A stretch of DNA of 61,225 nucleotides, taken from assembly GCA_903913865.1 (NCBI GenBank), contig CAIWMU010000057.1, positions 1 through 61,225 of the forward strand, written 5' to 3'. The notes below the pieces were generated by a model. The model was given only the letters and a program-made list of their open reading frames with translations. It had not been told where the DNA came from and made no database searches. A program made the position numbers and the translations under genes. The number at the start of each line of letters is the position of its first letter. Position 1 is the stretch's first letter. Below, in pieces: positions 45,122-53,951 of the stretch. The DNA comes from an uncultured Verrucomicrobia subdivision 3 bacterium. Its GTDB lineage: Bacteria > Verrucomicrobiota > Verrucomicrobiia > Limisphaerales > UBA8199.

Positions 45122-46359
45122 GCCAGAGTCCCGTTGCACGCAAAGTCGAAGATGTCGAAATTGCGAGGGTCTCCCTTCGTGCGTGCGAGATATTCAGGCT
45201 TGAGCGGCTCGCTCAGGATGAATGGAACCATCTCCTCATACCTCCCACCATGCGAACGCAGTCCCTCCTGTATCACCTTCAAATTATGCCAATCCGGCGT
45301 CCGGCCGATCACAACGGAGCGCCCGGAACAGACGACAAGATTCCCCATCCGGTCCAATGGCAGCTGCATCAGCCGTGCGGCAGTCGCCCGATCGTGCACC
45401 TCAGTGATTCCCGGCATTTGCCTGATGAAATCGGCGACCTGACCTTGAACTCCGGCAACATCAGTCGGTATGTGCACCTGTGCAAAGGACCCCAGGGCAC
45501 CGTGGTGAACCACATAGGGATCTGTGATCGGAAGAATCACCCGGAACCCGGGGCCAAATCTGGCCACCAGTTCAGACTCCAGATAAATCACATCCGGCGA
45601 CCCATCCAGCTTCTGCTTGGCATTCATGCCGTGGTCTGCCGTGATCCCCAACACAACTCCCAACTCCAGTAGGCGCCCCAACTGTTCGTCGATGTCCGCA
45701 TAAAACCGGAGAGCTTCGGCTGCTTCGGGTGCAAACTTGTGCTGGATGAAATCGGTGGTGCTGAGATAAAGAAAATCGGCACGGCCGGTCTCGATCAGTT
45801 TCACCCCTGCTTTCAGCACGTAAATTGAGGCGTCACCGCTGTAAATGGCGGGCCTGGGACCCACCAGCGCCTCCACCCCCTCGATGCCGTGGGTCGCACT
45901 GCTTACCTCGTTAACCTTTTCTGAGGAGAACGCGATCCCGCCCAACCCGATCAATCCACTCGCGAATATGTCCCTGAGCTTGTCCTTGGCGGTAACGACA
46001 CCCACCTTGCGTCCTGCTCTTTGGGCAGCAGGAAAAAGGGTTTCAACCCGCAGGAACGTCGCCGAATTGGTCATCACCTCCTGATTGGTCGCCGTCTCAT
46101 AAAAATAGTTCCCCCCGATGCCATGCACACTGGGAGGCACACCCGTTACGATCGATGTGTTGTTGACGTTCGTCAGGCTCGGCATCTGTCCCCTCGCGAT
46201 GCCCCGGTAGCCGTTAAGACTCATCCGCTGGAGGTTCGGCATCATCCCGCGGGCCAGGGCGGAGTTGAGGTACTCGTCCGCAGAGCCGTCGAGGCAGACA
46301 ACAACAACAGGTTGCGAGGGCGGTGTGTAGGTGCGCCCGTTTGATGTGAAGCTATTCAT
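45118..46359 (-). CDS. phnA: Phosphonoacetate hydrolase
   Basis: A 413-residue zinc enzyme of the alkaline phosphatase superfamily that splits phosphonoacetate into acetate and phosphate. The metal and nucleophile sites are visible: Asp24 in VVCLDGSADEY, the nucleophile region SLTNVNNTSIVTG (Thr63), STTDFIQHKFAP, ITADHGMNAK and PYVVHHGALGS. ATG 46359 (MNSFTSNGRTYTPP) gives the usual family length; a start at 46422 would add 21 residues without family support. It shares a four-base overlap with phnY and lies 156 bases after the PbfA-like gene. There is no signal peptide, so it is cytosolic, unlike the related secreted protein at 47903-48847. Confidence 0.93.
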   Translation of the reverse strand: MNSFTSNGRTYTPPSQPVVVVCLDGSADEYLNSALARGMMPNLQRMSLNGYRGIARGQMPSLTNVNNTSIVTGVPPSVHGIGGNYFYETATNQEVMTNSATFLRVETLFPAAQRAGRKVGVVTAKDKLRDIFASGLIGLGGIAFSSEKVNEVSSATHGIEGVEALVGPRPAIYSGDASIYVLKAGVKLIETGRADFLYLSTTDFIQHKFAPEAAEALRFYADIDEQLGRLLELGVVLGITADHGMNAKQKLDGSPDVIYLESELVARFGPGFRVILPITDPYVVHHGALGSFAQVHIPTDVAGVQGQVADFIRQMPGITEVHDRATAARLMQLPLDRMGNLVVCSGRSVVIGRTPDWHNLKVIQEGLRSHGGRYEEMVPFILSEPLKPEYLARTKGDPRNFDIFDFACNGTLA

Positions 46360-46515
46360 TTTCTGTTTGTCCGGTGCAAATTTACTGGAGTCATAATGTT
46401 GACGCTCAAAATGGAACGGCATGATGTCGAATCCGTGTCGGGTTTGTTACAAATGCGTGACAATTATGTCTGAAACATCCCAAGGAATGCCAACCCACCT
46501 CGATCCAAAGCTTCA

Positions 46516-47889
46516 TTAATCTTTAGACTCAGCCACGGCTACAAATGACTCTTCCAAAATTTCCCATGCGCGACTCAAGTCTGCTTCGAGAACGTTCAAT
46601 GGAGGGGCGAACGTAAGCACGTTTCCCTTGGAAACCTTGAAATTCAATCCCCTGCGCAGCGCCGCATACATGATCCTCTCGGCCTCCTCGTTTCCATTCC
46701 CGTTCGTTCCGCAAACCTCCACACCCAACAGAAGGCCCAAACCCCGAGCTGAGCGGAAGAATTTCAGTCCAGCCAGCCGACGCTGCAAATCCACAACCGC
46801 CTGCTGCCCCAACTTTGCAGCCCTGGAAACCAACCCCTCCTGCTCGATCACTTCCAAAGCGGCCAACCCGGCGGCACATGCCACAGGATTCTTCTCATGG
46901 GTGTAGTGCCCCAAGGATCGCTCCGCAGCCACATTCAACCCATCACGCGCCAGAATCCCGGCAAGTGGGAACACGCCCCCGCCAAGCCCCTTTCCGAGCA
47001 CAACAATGTCCGGAACCACGTTAAAGTGCTCGAACGCAAAAAACTTTCCTGTTCGGCCAAGTCCAATGGGGATCTCATCCAAAATCAAAAGTGCGCCGTG
47101 CTTGTCGCAAGCCGCACGTATACGGCGCCAATAGTCCGGAGGCGGTATTACTGGCACGTTCCGAACCGTCTCAGCAACCACCGCTGCGACGTCCCCCTCC
47201 CTCTCCAGGACATATTCCACATAGTCGGCGCAGGCCAGATTGCATGTACCACCACATCGAAATGGACAGTGGGAAGCATCCGGAGGGGGAACATGCTCGC
47301 ATCCTGGCAGCAACGGTCCTGCATTTTGGCGAAAGGCGGCCTCTCCCCCAATGGAAATGGCGTCAAGGGAAGCGCCGTGAAAGGAATCCCACATCGAGAT
47401 GGTCTTGAACCGCCCTGTGGCCGCACGGGCCAGCTTGAGCGCCATCCCGATCGCAGCGGTCCCGCCTGGTGCAAAAAGAACCCTTCTCAAGTCGCCCGGG
47501 GCTGAGCTTGCTAGCTTCTTCGCCAATTGGATCGCCGGCTCATTGGTATAGCGCCGCGTGCAGAAGGACAGAGTGTCGAGCTGCGCCTTGATCGCTTCAA
47601 TGACTCGGGGGTGCCCAAAACCAACCTGGTGAACATTGTTGCCGTGAAAATCCAGATACCGATGACCTGCCTGATCCTCAATCCATGAGCCGCTTGCGGC
47701 TCGGAGGACATTTAGGCATGGGGTGGACATTGCCTGATGAATGAACCATCGTTCATCCTCAGCCAGCATCTGCTTTGTTGAAGGTTCCTGCTGCGTCTCC
47801 GACCAGAGCCTCCGGTTCTTACCAAGGTTTATATCACCCTCAGTACGGAGACTGTCCAAATTGGGAACGGTTTGCTTGTTGTTCTTCAT
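46516..47889 (-). CDS. pbfA: PLP-dependent class III aminotransferase-fold enzyme, PbfA-like (R)-1-hydroxy-2-AEP ammonia-lyase
   Basis: A 457-residue fold-type I PLP enzyme. Lys300 in DIVVLGKGLGGG is the Schiff-base lysine and Asp271 in LLILDEIPIGLGRTG contacts the PLP nitrogen; FAPGGTAAIGMALKLAR is the phosphate-binding turn. By motif it is a class III aminotransferase. Members of this group lying with phnW, phnY and phnA include PbfA, which deaminates (R)-1-hydroxy-2-aminoethylphosphonate to phosphonoacetaldehyde and so widens the pathway to the hydroxylated natural product. The call rests on context. A four-cysteine pattern C-x3-C-x3-C-x3-C (Cys208, 212, 216, 220) in the middle is unusual for aminotransferases. 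It lies 13 bases after the phosphodiesterase gene. Confidence 0.75.
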   Translation of the reverse strand: MKNNKQTVPNLDSLRTEGDINLGKNRRLWSETQQEPSTKQMLAEDERWFIHQAMSTPCLNVLRAASGSWIEDQAGHRYLDFHGNNVHQVGFGHPRVIEAIKAQLDTLSFCTRRYTNEPAIQLAKKLASSAPGDLRRVLFAPGGTAAIGMALKLARAATGRFKTISMWDSFHGASLDAISIGGEAAFRQNAGPLLPGCEHVPPPDASHCPFRCGGTCNLACADYVEYVLEREGDVAAVVAETVRNVPVIPPPDYWRRIRAACDKHGALLILDEIPIGLGRTGKFFAFEHFNVVPDIVVLGKGLGGGVFPLAGILARDGLNVAAERSLGHYTHEKNPVACAAGLAALEVIEQEGLVSRAAKLGQQAVVDLQRRLAGLKFFRSARGLGLLLGVEVCGTNGNGNEEAERIMYAALRRGLNFKVSKGNVLTFAPPLNVLEADLSRAWEILEESFVAVAESKD

Positions 47890-47902
47890 TTTTTATTTGG
47901 TC

Positions 47903-48847
47903 CTAGCGGATCACTGATGCAGCACGATCACAATCGGTAGTGGTTTTCACATCAAGAGCATCCCGTACAGGGCGTCCAATCCAAACGGATGGAGCTTTTA
48001 CCTTAAACAAATAGGAGATCGTTGCCGCCGTATCATAGGTGTTCACTGGGCCAGGAATCTCATGCCCCGGGAGCACACCCGGTCCCTCCATCATCCAGGG
48101 AATCTCAATCTCTGCCATGGTTGCCCCTCCGTGGTGCTTGCCAATGCCTCCATGATCCGCTGTGACCAGTAAAATCGTCTTGTCTCGAAGTCCTGCCTTT
48201 TCAAGACCGGCGATCAGTTCACCGATCAGGTAGTCTGCCGCAGCGACTGCCTCGTAATACTTTTCCGTGCCATGCCCGAATTCATGACCTGCATGATCCA
48301 CATTATCCAGATGAATGAACATCAGTGTCGGCTGTTTCGCAAGAAGATATTCGACCGCCTGCCCCATGGTATTCGTGGGTCCGGATGGATTAGCAATGAT
48401 ATCAACCATCTTTCGCTCAAAAAGTCGTCCAAAGCCTGGCCAATCGTGATAAACCGCCAGAATCGATCCGGGACGCTGCTCCCTTAGCACACTGAAAACC
48501 GTTGGAAAAATGCCTCCCGGACCTTTGGCCGTCGGGGCTATGTCGTACTTGTCCGGTTCCCAATCGTTGGATGTGACTCCGTGCTGTTCCGGCCCCGCTC
48601 CCATGATCATCGAAGCCCAATTGGGACTGCTGGATGTGGGCATCACCGCTCTTGCGTGAAAAGTCCAGGATCCTCGCTCACGGATGCCTTTCATATGCGG
48701 CGCAGCTGCGTGGGCAATTCCGTCAGGGCTCAATCCGTCCACCCCCACCACAATCATATGGTCAAGCGCCGAGGCGGATAGAGTCATCGCTGAAATGAGG
48801 ACGCCGACCCCCACCAGGTGCCGAATCGAGGTTTTATATGAATTCAT
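47903..48847 (-). CDS. Secreted alkaline-phosphatase-superfamily phosphodiesterase (NPP type)
   Basis: A 314-residue exported enzyme with a signal peptide (SIRHLVGVGVLISAMTLSASA). The nucleotide pyrophosphatase/phosphodiesterase fold is shown by Asp37 in VGVDGLSPDG, the nucleophile segment MPTSSSPNWASMIMG (Ser73 at the usual Thr position), LDNVDHAGHEFG, TADHGGIGKHHGG and a final His. The start ATG comes directly after the T run of a strong hairpin terminator (48848-48893) with no Shine-Dalgarno sequence, so its expression may depend on read-through. It is 13 bases before the PbfA-like gene. A periplasmic role in releasing 2-AEP or a related phosphonate from an esterified precursor fits the setting but is not proven. 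Confidence 0.83.
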   Translation of the reverse strand: MNSYKTSIRHLVGVGVLISAMTLSASALDHMIVVGVDGLSPDGIAHAAAPHMKGIRERGSWTFHARAVMPTSSSPNWASMIMGAGPEQHGVTSNDWEPDKYDIAPTAKGPGGIFPTVFSVLREQRPGSILAVYHDWPGFGRLFERKMVDIIANPSGPTNTMGQAVEYLLAKQPTLMFIHLDNVDHAGHEFGHGTEKYYEAVAAADYLIGELIAGLEKAGLRDKTILLVTADHGGIGKHHGGATMAEIEIPWMMEGPGVLPGHEIPGPVNTYDTAATISYLFKVKAPSVWIGRPVRDALDVKTTTDCDRAASVIR

Positions 48848-48893
48848 AAAAAAAGCCGGGTTCGGGCACCAACACCGACAGCCCGAACCCGGC
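48848..48893 (-). terminator. Strong rho-independent terminator abutting the phosphodiesterase start codon
   Basis: A perfect 13-bp stem, gccgggttcgggc (48855-48867) with gcccgaacccggc (48881-48893), has a 13-base loop and is followed on the minus strand by seven Ts (48854-48848). The next base begins the ATG of the phosphodiesterase gene. It ends the LamG giant message and could act as an attenuator for the phosphonate genes. Confidence 0.9.
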
Positions 48894-48906
48894 CATGTTG
48901 ATCTAA

Positions 48907-51900
48907 TTACTTGGTCTGGCCAATGACACGGATGAAGCCACCACCCACGCCGACCGGGATGGTCGCGGACTGGCTACTGCTGGTCGCCACCGGTGTCCAG
49001 ACGGCGTCATTAAGACTGGCCTTCGTTTCGACCGTGAAGGGCGGCAGACCACCCTTCCAGTTCACAGTTACAGATCCAGCGGACTGCGTCACGCTGGTGA
49101 CAAACGGCAGCAGTGATGCGCCATTCACACCGGCGTTGTAAAGGAGTGCAACCTCCTGCTCGGTGACAACACGGTTCCAGAGAACGACCTCGTCAATATC
49201 CCCCTCGACTGCTGCGCTGCCACCATCGGTGTAGGTGCCTGTTCCGTCCTGACCAATATTGATCGAGAACCCGAGACTATCGGTGTCCACTGAACCTGTG
49301 ATGTTGAATGCTTTCGTGTTCACCAGCACACCGTCCACATAGGTGGAGACGGTCTGGCCACGCCAGAAGGTGCACACTACCTGATGCCACTTGCCATCCC
49401 GGATGATCTGGGAGAACGTCGTATCATACTTGTTCCCGCTGCCGCGTGGTGTCCCGGTGGCGACCACACGGAAGTTGCCACCGTTCTGGGTGAACAGGCC
49501 CCATCCGATGTTGGAACTGCTGTTCCAGTCCTTGTTGGAGATCAGCGAAGGGTCGTCGACCTGGTTTGTGTAATTCACCCAGATTGAGACCGAGAAGCTG
49601 TTGACCCCAAACTTCAGGCTGTCAGGATAGCCGAGGCTCACATAGTTGCGAATAACGCCGTCGGCAGTGGTCTGGAAGTGGAGCGACTGACCCACACGTC
49701 CGGGGCTGAACGAAGGGCTGCCCTTCGGTATCCCGTGGTTGCGAAGGCCGGAATAGTCGTTGTAGTCGCCGTCAAACGGCAGGTAGGCCACAACATTCTG
49801 GCCGATCGAACCCGTGAACACGGTGAGGCGTGCACTCGCGCTGGTGACTGTGCCATACGCATTGCTGACAATGACGCTGTAATTGGCATCATCGCTGGGT
49901 GCGACCAACGAAAGAACCAGCGGGTTTGCCGTTGCACCGGGAATGACCACACCGTTCTTCAACCATTCGTAGGTGGGCACTCCAGGCGAGGTCACTGCCA
50001 CTTGGAAGCTCACGTTCGTTGCCCCCGGGCTGACAATCTTGGGAGCCGGTTGCACTGTGATCACAGGGGTGGTAATCACGGTCAGCACAGCAACGCTGCT
50101 GGTTGCCGAACCGAGGCTGTTCGCCACTATGACCTTGTAACTGGCCTGATCCACTCCCTGAGCGTTGACGATCAGCAGGTTGGCATTCGTCTGGTCAGCC
50201 AGGGGGGCAGATCCCTTGAACCATTGATAGGTGATGGGAGATGCGCCGGAGGCAGTGACCGTGAAGTTGGCCGTATTCCCGGCGAGAACGGTCTGGCTGG
50301 CGGGTTGACCTGAGATGTTGGGCGCGGAATTTACCGTCAGAGTTGCCACCAAACTGGTGACCGATCCGAATCCGTTCGTGATGACTACGAAGTAGTTACC
50401 CTGGCTGGCCGCCGTTCCGTTGGTGATCAGCAGGCTCTTATTGGTCTGACCCAGAAGAGCATTTGCACCAAAATACCACTGATAACCGATTGAAGGGGTT
50501 CCCAACACCGCCACCTTGAACGAGGCATCAACACCGGCATCGATGACCTTGCTGGCAGGCTGTGCTGTCACAGTCGGTGCCGAACCGGGAGTCGAGATGG
50601 TGGCTTTCTCAACGCTGTTGCTGCGCAACCCTGCATTGAACACCCCCACAACCTCAAGATCCGTCACCACCCGGCGCCAAATGGCCACATCGTCCATCAG
50701 CATGTCCACAGCGGAGTTGCCACCGCCATCGGTGTAGCGGCCGGTTCCGTCCTGACCAATATTCACGCTCCAACCGATGCCATCGGTATCGACACTGCCC
50801 ACCAGGTTCGTGAGGGAATCGGTCCCGAGCGCGGAGGTGTTCTTCAGAACCCCATCCACATAGATCTTGCCGACACTGTGGCGGGCCATGGTGACCACAA
50901 CATGGTGCCAGGTCCCGTCCTCAAGCTCCGGCGCGACATGGGGACTGTCGCGGCGGGTATTTCCAACTCCCGGGACGTTGTTGATCGCGTTGTCACGGTA
51001 GTTCCACTTCATGCCATCACCCTGGGTGTTGATAACCCAGCCCGGATTGCCGCCGCTATCCCAGTTCTTGTTCCCGATAAAGGCCTGATCATCATTTTGG
51101 TAGAAGATCTTCGTCCAGAAGGAAACCGAGAAGTTGGCAGCATCACCTGTGAGGTCAGAGCCCAGCTTCAGGTCAGACGGATAGTTCAACGTGACATAAT
51201 TGTTGGTGGCTGGAGCATTCGCAGGACTGCCGGATGTGGTCAAATGGACTGCCTGGCCCAGGAAACCGTTGGTGAAGGTCGGACTCCCGACGTTCGTGGA
51301 GTTGTTGCCCCGGCCTGAAGTGTCGGCGTAGGAGTTGTCGAAGGTCAAGTGAACCACCATGTCCTGCTTGATGTCGCCGGAGAACACAGTCAACTTGGCG
51401 GCCGGGCTCAAAACGGTGCTGAATACGTTGCTGATCAGAACCTGGTAATACCCCGCCTGGTTGTTAGCGGCTGAGCTGATTGAATAAACCGAGCCAGTCG
51501 CGCCGGCCACCACATTGCTGTTAAGCAACCACTGATAGCTTAGAGGCCTGCCACCACGTGCGGTCACTGAGAAGGAGGCGGGGGTTCCGATGGTGACCGT
51601 CTGCTCCTGAGGAGCGGTTAGAACCACCGGGGTATAGAGAAGCGATAGGGAAACCTCGTCACTGATCGCAAAGCCTGAGGCATTCGTTATTGCAACGCGA
51701 TAGATTCCAGGACTGTTTGTAGACGTGTTGGCGATCAGATAGACAGCATTGGTGGCTCCCGTAATGTCGCGCCCGTCTTTCTGCCATTGGTATGTGAGCT
51801 GGGTTCCGCCTGCCGTAACGTTGAGCTGAGCAGGGCCGTTAAAGTCAGCAACCACATTGCCGGGCTGCAAAAGCACCACCGGGCGGTCGATCGAATAGAA

Positions 51901-53787
51901 CCCAAGATTGTCGATGCCAAAATACCAGCTCCCTGTCCCAGCCTGAACAAACCGCAGGCGAACAGCGGCCTGATTAGCAGCCAGCGGCATCCCGAAAAGC
52001 TCAACCCTCTTTTGGTTCAAAGGATCATCGTTGCGGCAACCACGCAGATAGGGGGCAAGCCCCGCGTTGATCGCGGCGCCGATATAGGTTCCAAAAGACT
52101 TGGCATGGGCCTGATCGTTCCGGGCAGTATTGAACGTCGCAACTGCATCAAGGACCCCCGTGAACTGATTCGTGACCACATCAGATCCGTCCCGGTCGGT
52201 CGTTCCGTCGTCGAACATGTAAAGCAGCGGGAGCCATGTCTTGCCTTGATCGATAGAATATTCCACACCGCACATATTATCCTGATTGATCTCGTTGATG
52301 TTGTGGAAGGAAACATAGATGTTCTGCTTCCCAGTGAAGTCGTAGTCGGAGGTGGTGATCACCTGCACCTGGCTGCCACCACGTTGGTCGGACTCAGCCA
52401 CCAGAAGATTCCCGCTGATCAGGTTATCGAGAAGCACACCGTTCTCAACAATCGGAGGCACCACTTGACGGCGGTTGCCTGTCACGGGAGGGAATCCCGG
52501 GGTTGTGTAAGTGCCAGCGTCCGAATAAACGGCGGCGTAATGATCCCGGTCAATCACAACCCAATCCTTGTAGGAGTCGGAACCTGTGTCGTTCAGGTCA
52601 AGGACAGCATTGATCGTGTCCGTCCAGTTCGTGGCCACCCACCCAGCCGGAACACCACCCTCTGAAACCGCGTCGAACGTCTCAAGATAGATGGGCGTCG
52701 GAAGGCTGATGTTCTGGTATTGGGCGACAATGAAGTTCCATTGGTTCGTCTTCAGACCATCCACGCTGTCAGAATAGACGAGCGTCGCGGTATGGGTTGC
52801 AAGAGGTGCGAGCAGGGTGGTGACCGTGCCAGCGACAGTAAAGTTGTTGTTGGCTGCGCTGACAGTGGAGGCCAAAACCACGCCATCAAGGCTCAAAACG
52901 AAGCTGGCAGGATCCACCACGGTGCTGCCCGGGTTGACCACCGCCTGGACGGTCGGCTGCGGGGATGCCCCGGTAGCGTTCACCGCTGGTGAGCGGGAAG
53001 CCAGGAAGGAAGGCACGAGAGTGATGTTGGTCGGAATCTTTGTGGCGGATGCTGCCCCAAGGGCGGCAATCTGTCCGGCAGACAAGGGAACATCCCATAA
53101 CTGGAGGCTGCTGACGTAGCCGGAGCTGGCACCATCAAGCGTGCTGTTGGCAAACAGCTGGGCCAACCCGCCAAGACTCAGGGCCAGCTGCCCATCCAGT
53201 CCTGAATTGTTTGCCTGCACCCCAACTTCCAGACCGTTGATGTATTCGCGTATCTCTGAAGAAGTCACAGAGAAGGCGACCCGGTTCCAGATGTTCGGCA
53301 GGATCGTGCCAGCATAGGGACCGGCGGGAGCCCCGATGCCGTTGTTGCTATCCACAACCAGATCAGCGTCGGGTGTGTAGATGCCATCGTCCGTCATGGC
53401 GAGGGGGCGCACACGCCCATCGGCGCTCGCAGGAAATAGCAGATCGAAAACCAGTGTGTAGCTGTTGACAATGGAGCCGCCCCCGTTTGCAACGGCGGGA
53501 TTGTGCATGAAATAGCCCATCGTGCTATCCGAGGCCGGGAACTGCATGACGTTGGCGTTCGTCCCGTTGATCGGGGGAATGCCGAAGGTCGCTGTTGATC
53601 CGAACCGTGTTCCCGCATGGGTGGCCCCCGCAAGCCCATCCACATAGGTTAGAGGATAACTCCCGATCGTTTGATCAAGCGTCCCGGTTGAGAAGTCCCA
53701 TTGGCCAAATGGCTGTGCCATGGCACCACCCGCGCATGAGGCGAGTATGGCTCCCGCCACAAATAGTTTTCTAATATTAGGTTGCAT
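48907..53787 (-). CDS. Giant secreted LamG/Ig-like protein at the head of the phosphonate locus
   Basis: A 1626-residue secreted protein. ATG 53787 starts a signal peptide (RKLFVAGAILASCAGGAMA-Q); the frame upstream has no signal. It begins with a LamG-like domain (FGQWDFSTGTLDQ) and a region with Ig-like and MAM-like folds (SVDSVDGLKTNQWNFIVA, VSFHNINEINQDN, GTGSWYFGIDNLGFYS). At least five Ig-like domains then alternate with two further LamG domains, recognised from VVHLTFDNSYADTSG with DDVAIWRRVV, and AYLPFDGDYNDYSG with DEVVLWNRVV. The tail (PFTVETKASLNDAVWTPVA ... GFIRVIGQTK) follows the plan of tails on other secreted proteins here. No catalytic motif is seen. It likely binds extracellular glycan or glycolipid. 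A strong terminator follows it. Confidence 0.87.
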   Translation of the reverse strand: MQPNIRKLFVAGAILASCAGGAMAQPFGQWDFSTGTLDQTIGSYPLTYVDGLAGATHAGTRFGSTATFGIPPINGTNANVMQFPASDSTMGYFMHNPAVANGGGSIVNSYTLVFDLLFPASADGRVRPLAMTDDGIYTPDADLVVDSNNGIGAPAGPYAGTILPNIWNRVAFSVTSSEIREYINGLEVGVQANNSGLDGQLALSLGGLAQLFANSTLDGASSGYVSSLQLWDVPLSAGQIAALGAASATKIPTNITLVPSFLASRSPAVNATGASPQPTVQAVVNPGSTVVDPASFVLSLDGVVLASTVSAANNNFTVAGTVTTLLAPLATHTATLVYSDSVDGLKTNQWNFIVAQYQNISLPTPIYLETFDAVSEGGVPAGWVATNWTDTINAVLDLNDTGSDSYKDWVVIDRDHYAAVYSDAGTYTTPGFPPVTGNRRQVVPPIVENGVLLDNLISGNLLVAESDQRGGSQVQVITTSDYDFTGKQNIYVSFHNINEINQDNMCGVEYSIDQGKTWLPLLYMFDDGTTDRDGSDVVTNQFTGVLDAVATFNTARNDQAHAKSFGTYIGAAINAGLAPYLRGCRNDDPLNQKRVELFGMPLAANQAAVRLRFVQAGTGSWYFGIDNLGFYSIDRPVVLLQPGNVVADFNGPAQLNVTAGGTQLTYQWQKDGRDITGATNAVYLIANTSTNSPGIYRVAITNASGFAISDEVSLSLLYTPVVLTAPQEQTVTIGTPASFSVTARGGRPLSYQWLLNSNVVAGATGSVYSISSAANNQAGYYQVLISNVFSTVLSPAAKLTVFSGDIKQDMVVHLTFDNSYADTSGRGNNSTNVGSPTFTNGFLGQAVHLTTSGSPANAPATNNYVTLNYPSDLKLGSDLTGDAANFSVSFWTKIFYQNDDQAFIGNKNWDSGGNPGWVINTQGDGMKWNYRDNAINNVPGVGNTRRDSPHVAPELEDGTWHHVVVTMARHSVGKIYVDGVLKNTSALGTDSLTNLVGSVDTDGIGWSVNIGQDGTGRYTDGGGNSAVDMLMDDVAIWRRVVTDLEVVGVFNAGLRSNSVEKATISTPGSAPTVTAQPASKVIDAGVDASFKVAVLGTPSIGYQWYFGANALLGQTNKSLLITNGTAASQGNYFVVITNGFGSVTSLVATLTVNSAPNISGQPASQTVLAGNTANFTVTASGASPITYQWFKGSAPLADQTNANLLIVNAQGVDQASYKVIVANSLGSATSSVAVLTVITTPVITVQPAPKIVSPGATNVSFQVAVTSPGVPTYEWLKNGVVIPGATANPLVLSLVAPSDDANYSVIVSNAYGTVTSASARLTVFTGSIGQNVVAYLPFDGDYNDYSGLRNHGIPKGSPSFSPGRVGQSLHFQTTADGVIRNYVSLGYPDSLKFGVNSFSVSIWVNYTNQVDDPSLISNKDWNSSSNIGWGLFTQNGGNFRVVATGTPRGSGNKYDTTFSQIIRDGKWHQVVCTFWRGQTVSTYVDGVLVNTKAFNITGSVDTDSLGFSINIGQDGTGTYTDGGSAAVEGDIDEVVLWNRVVTEQEVALLYNAGVNGASLLPFVTSVTQSAGSVTVNWKGGLPPFTVETKASLNDAVWTPVATSSSQSATIPVGVGGGFIRVIGQTK

Positions 53788-53951
53788 GTCTTTCTGTTGG
53801 TTGTGTATTGTGTTGGTTGGTATACTAACAGTTCTAACACTATCCCGACGTGCCGAAAGCATTGGTCGCAATCGGCAAAAGTTGAAAGGAACGAGCAGCC
53901 CAGGCACGAGCAGCGAACCCCCTGATTAGACCCCAGGGCGCCTGCCGTCGC

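Noticed and set aside
39966..48847. Search for phnX (phosphonatase), C-P lyase genes or a LysR-type regulator in the phosphonate locus
   Set aside because: None of these was found among the frames of the locus. The PhnA route alone is supported.
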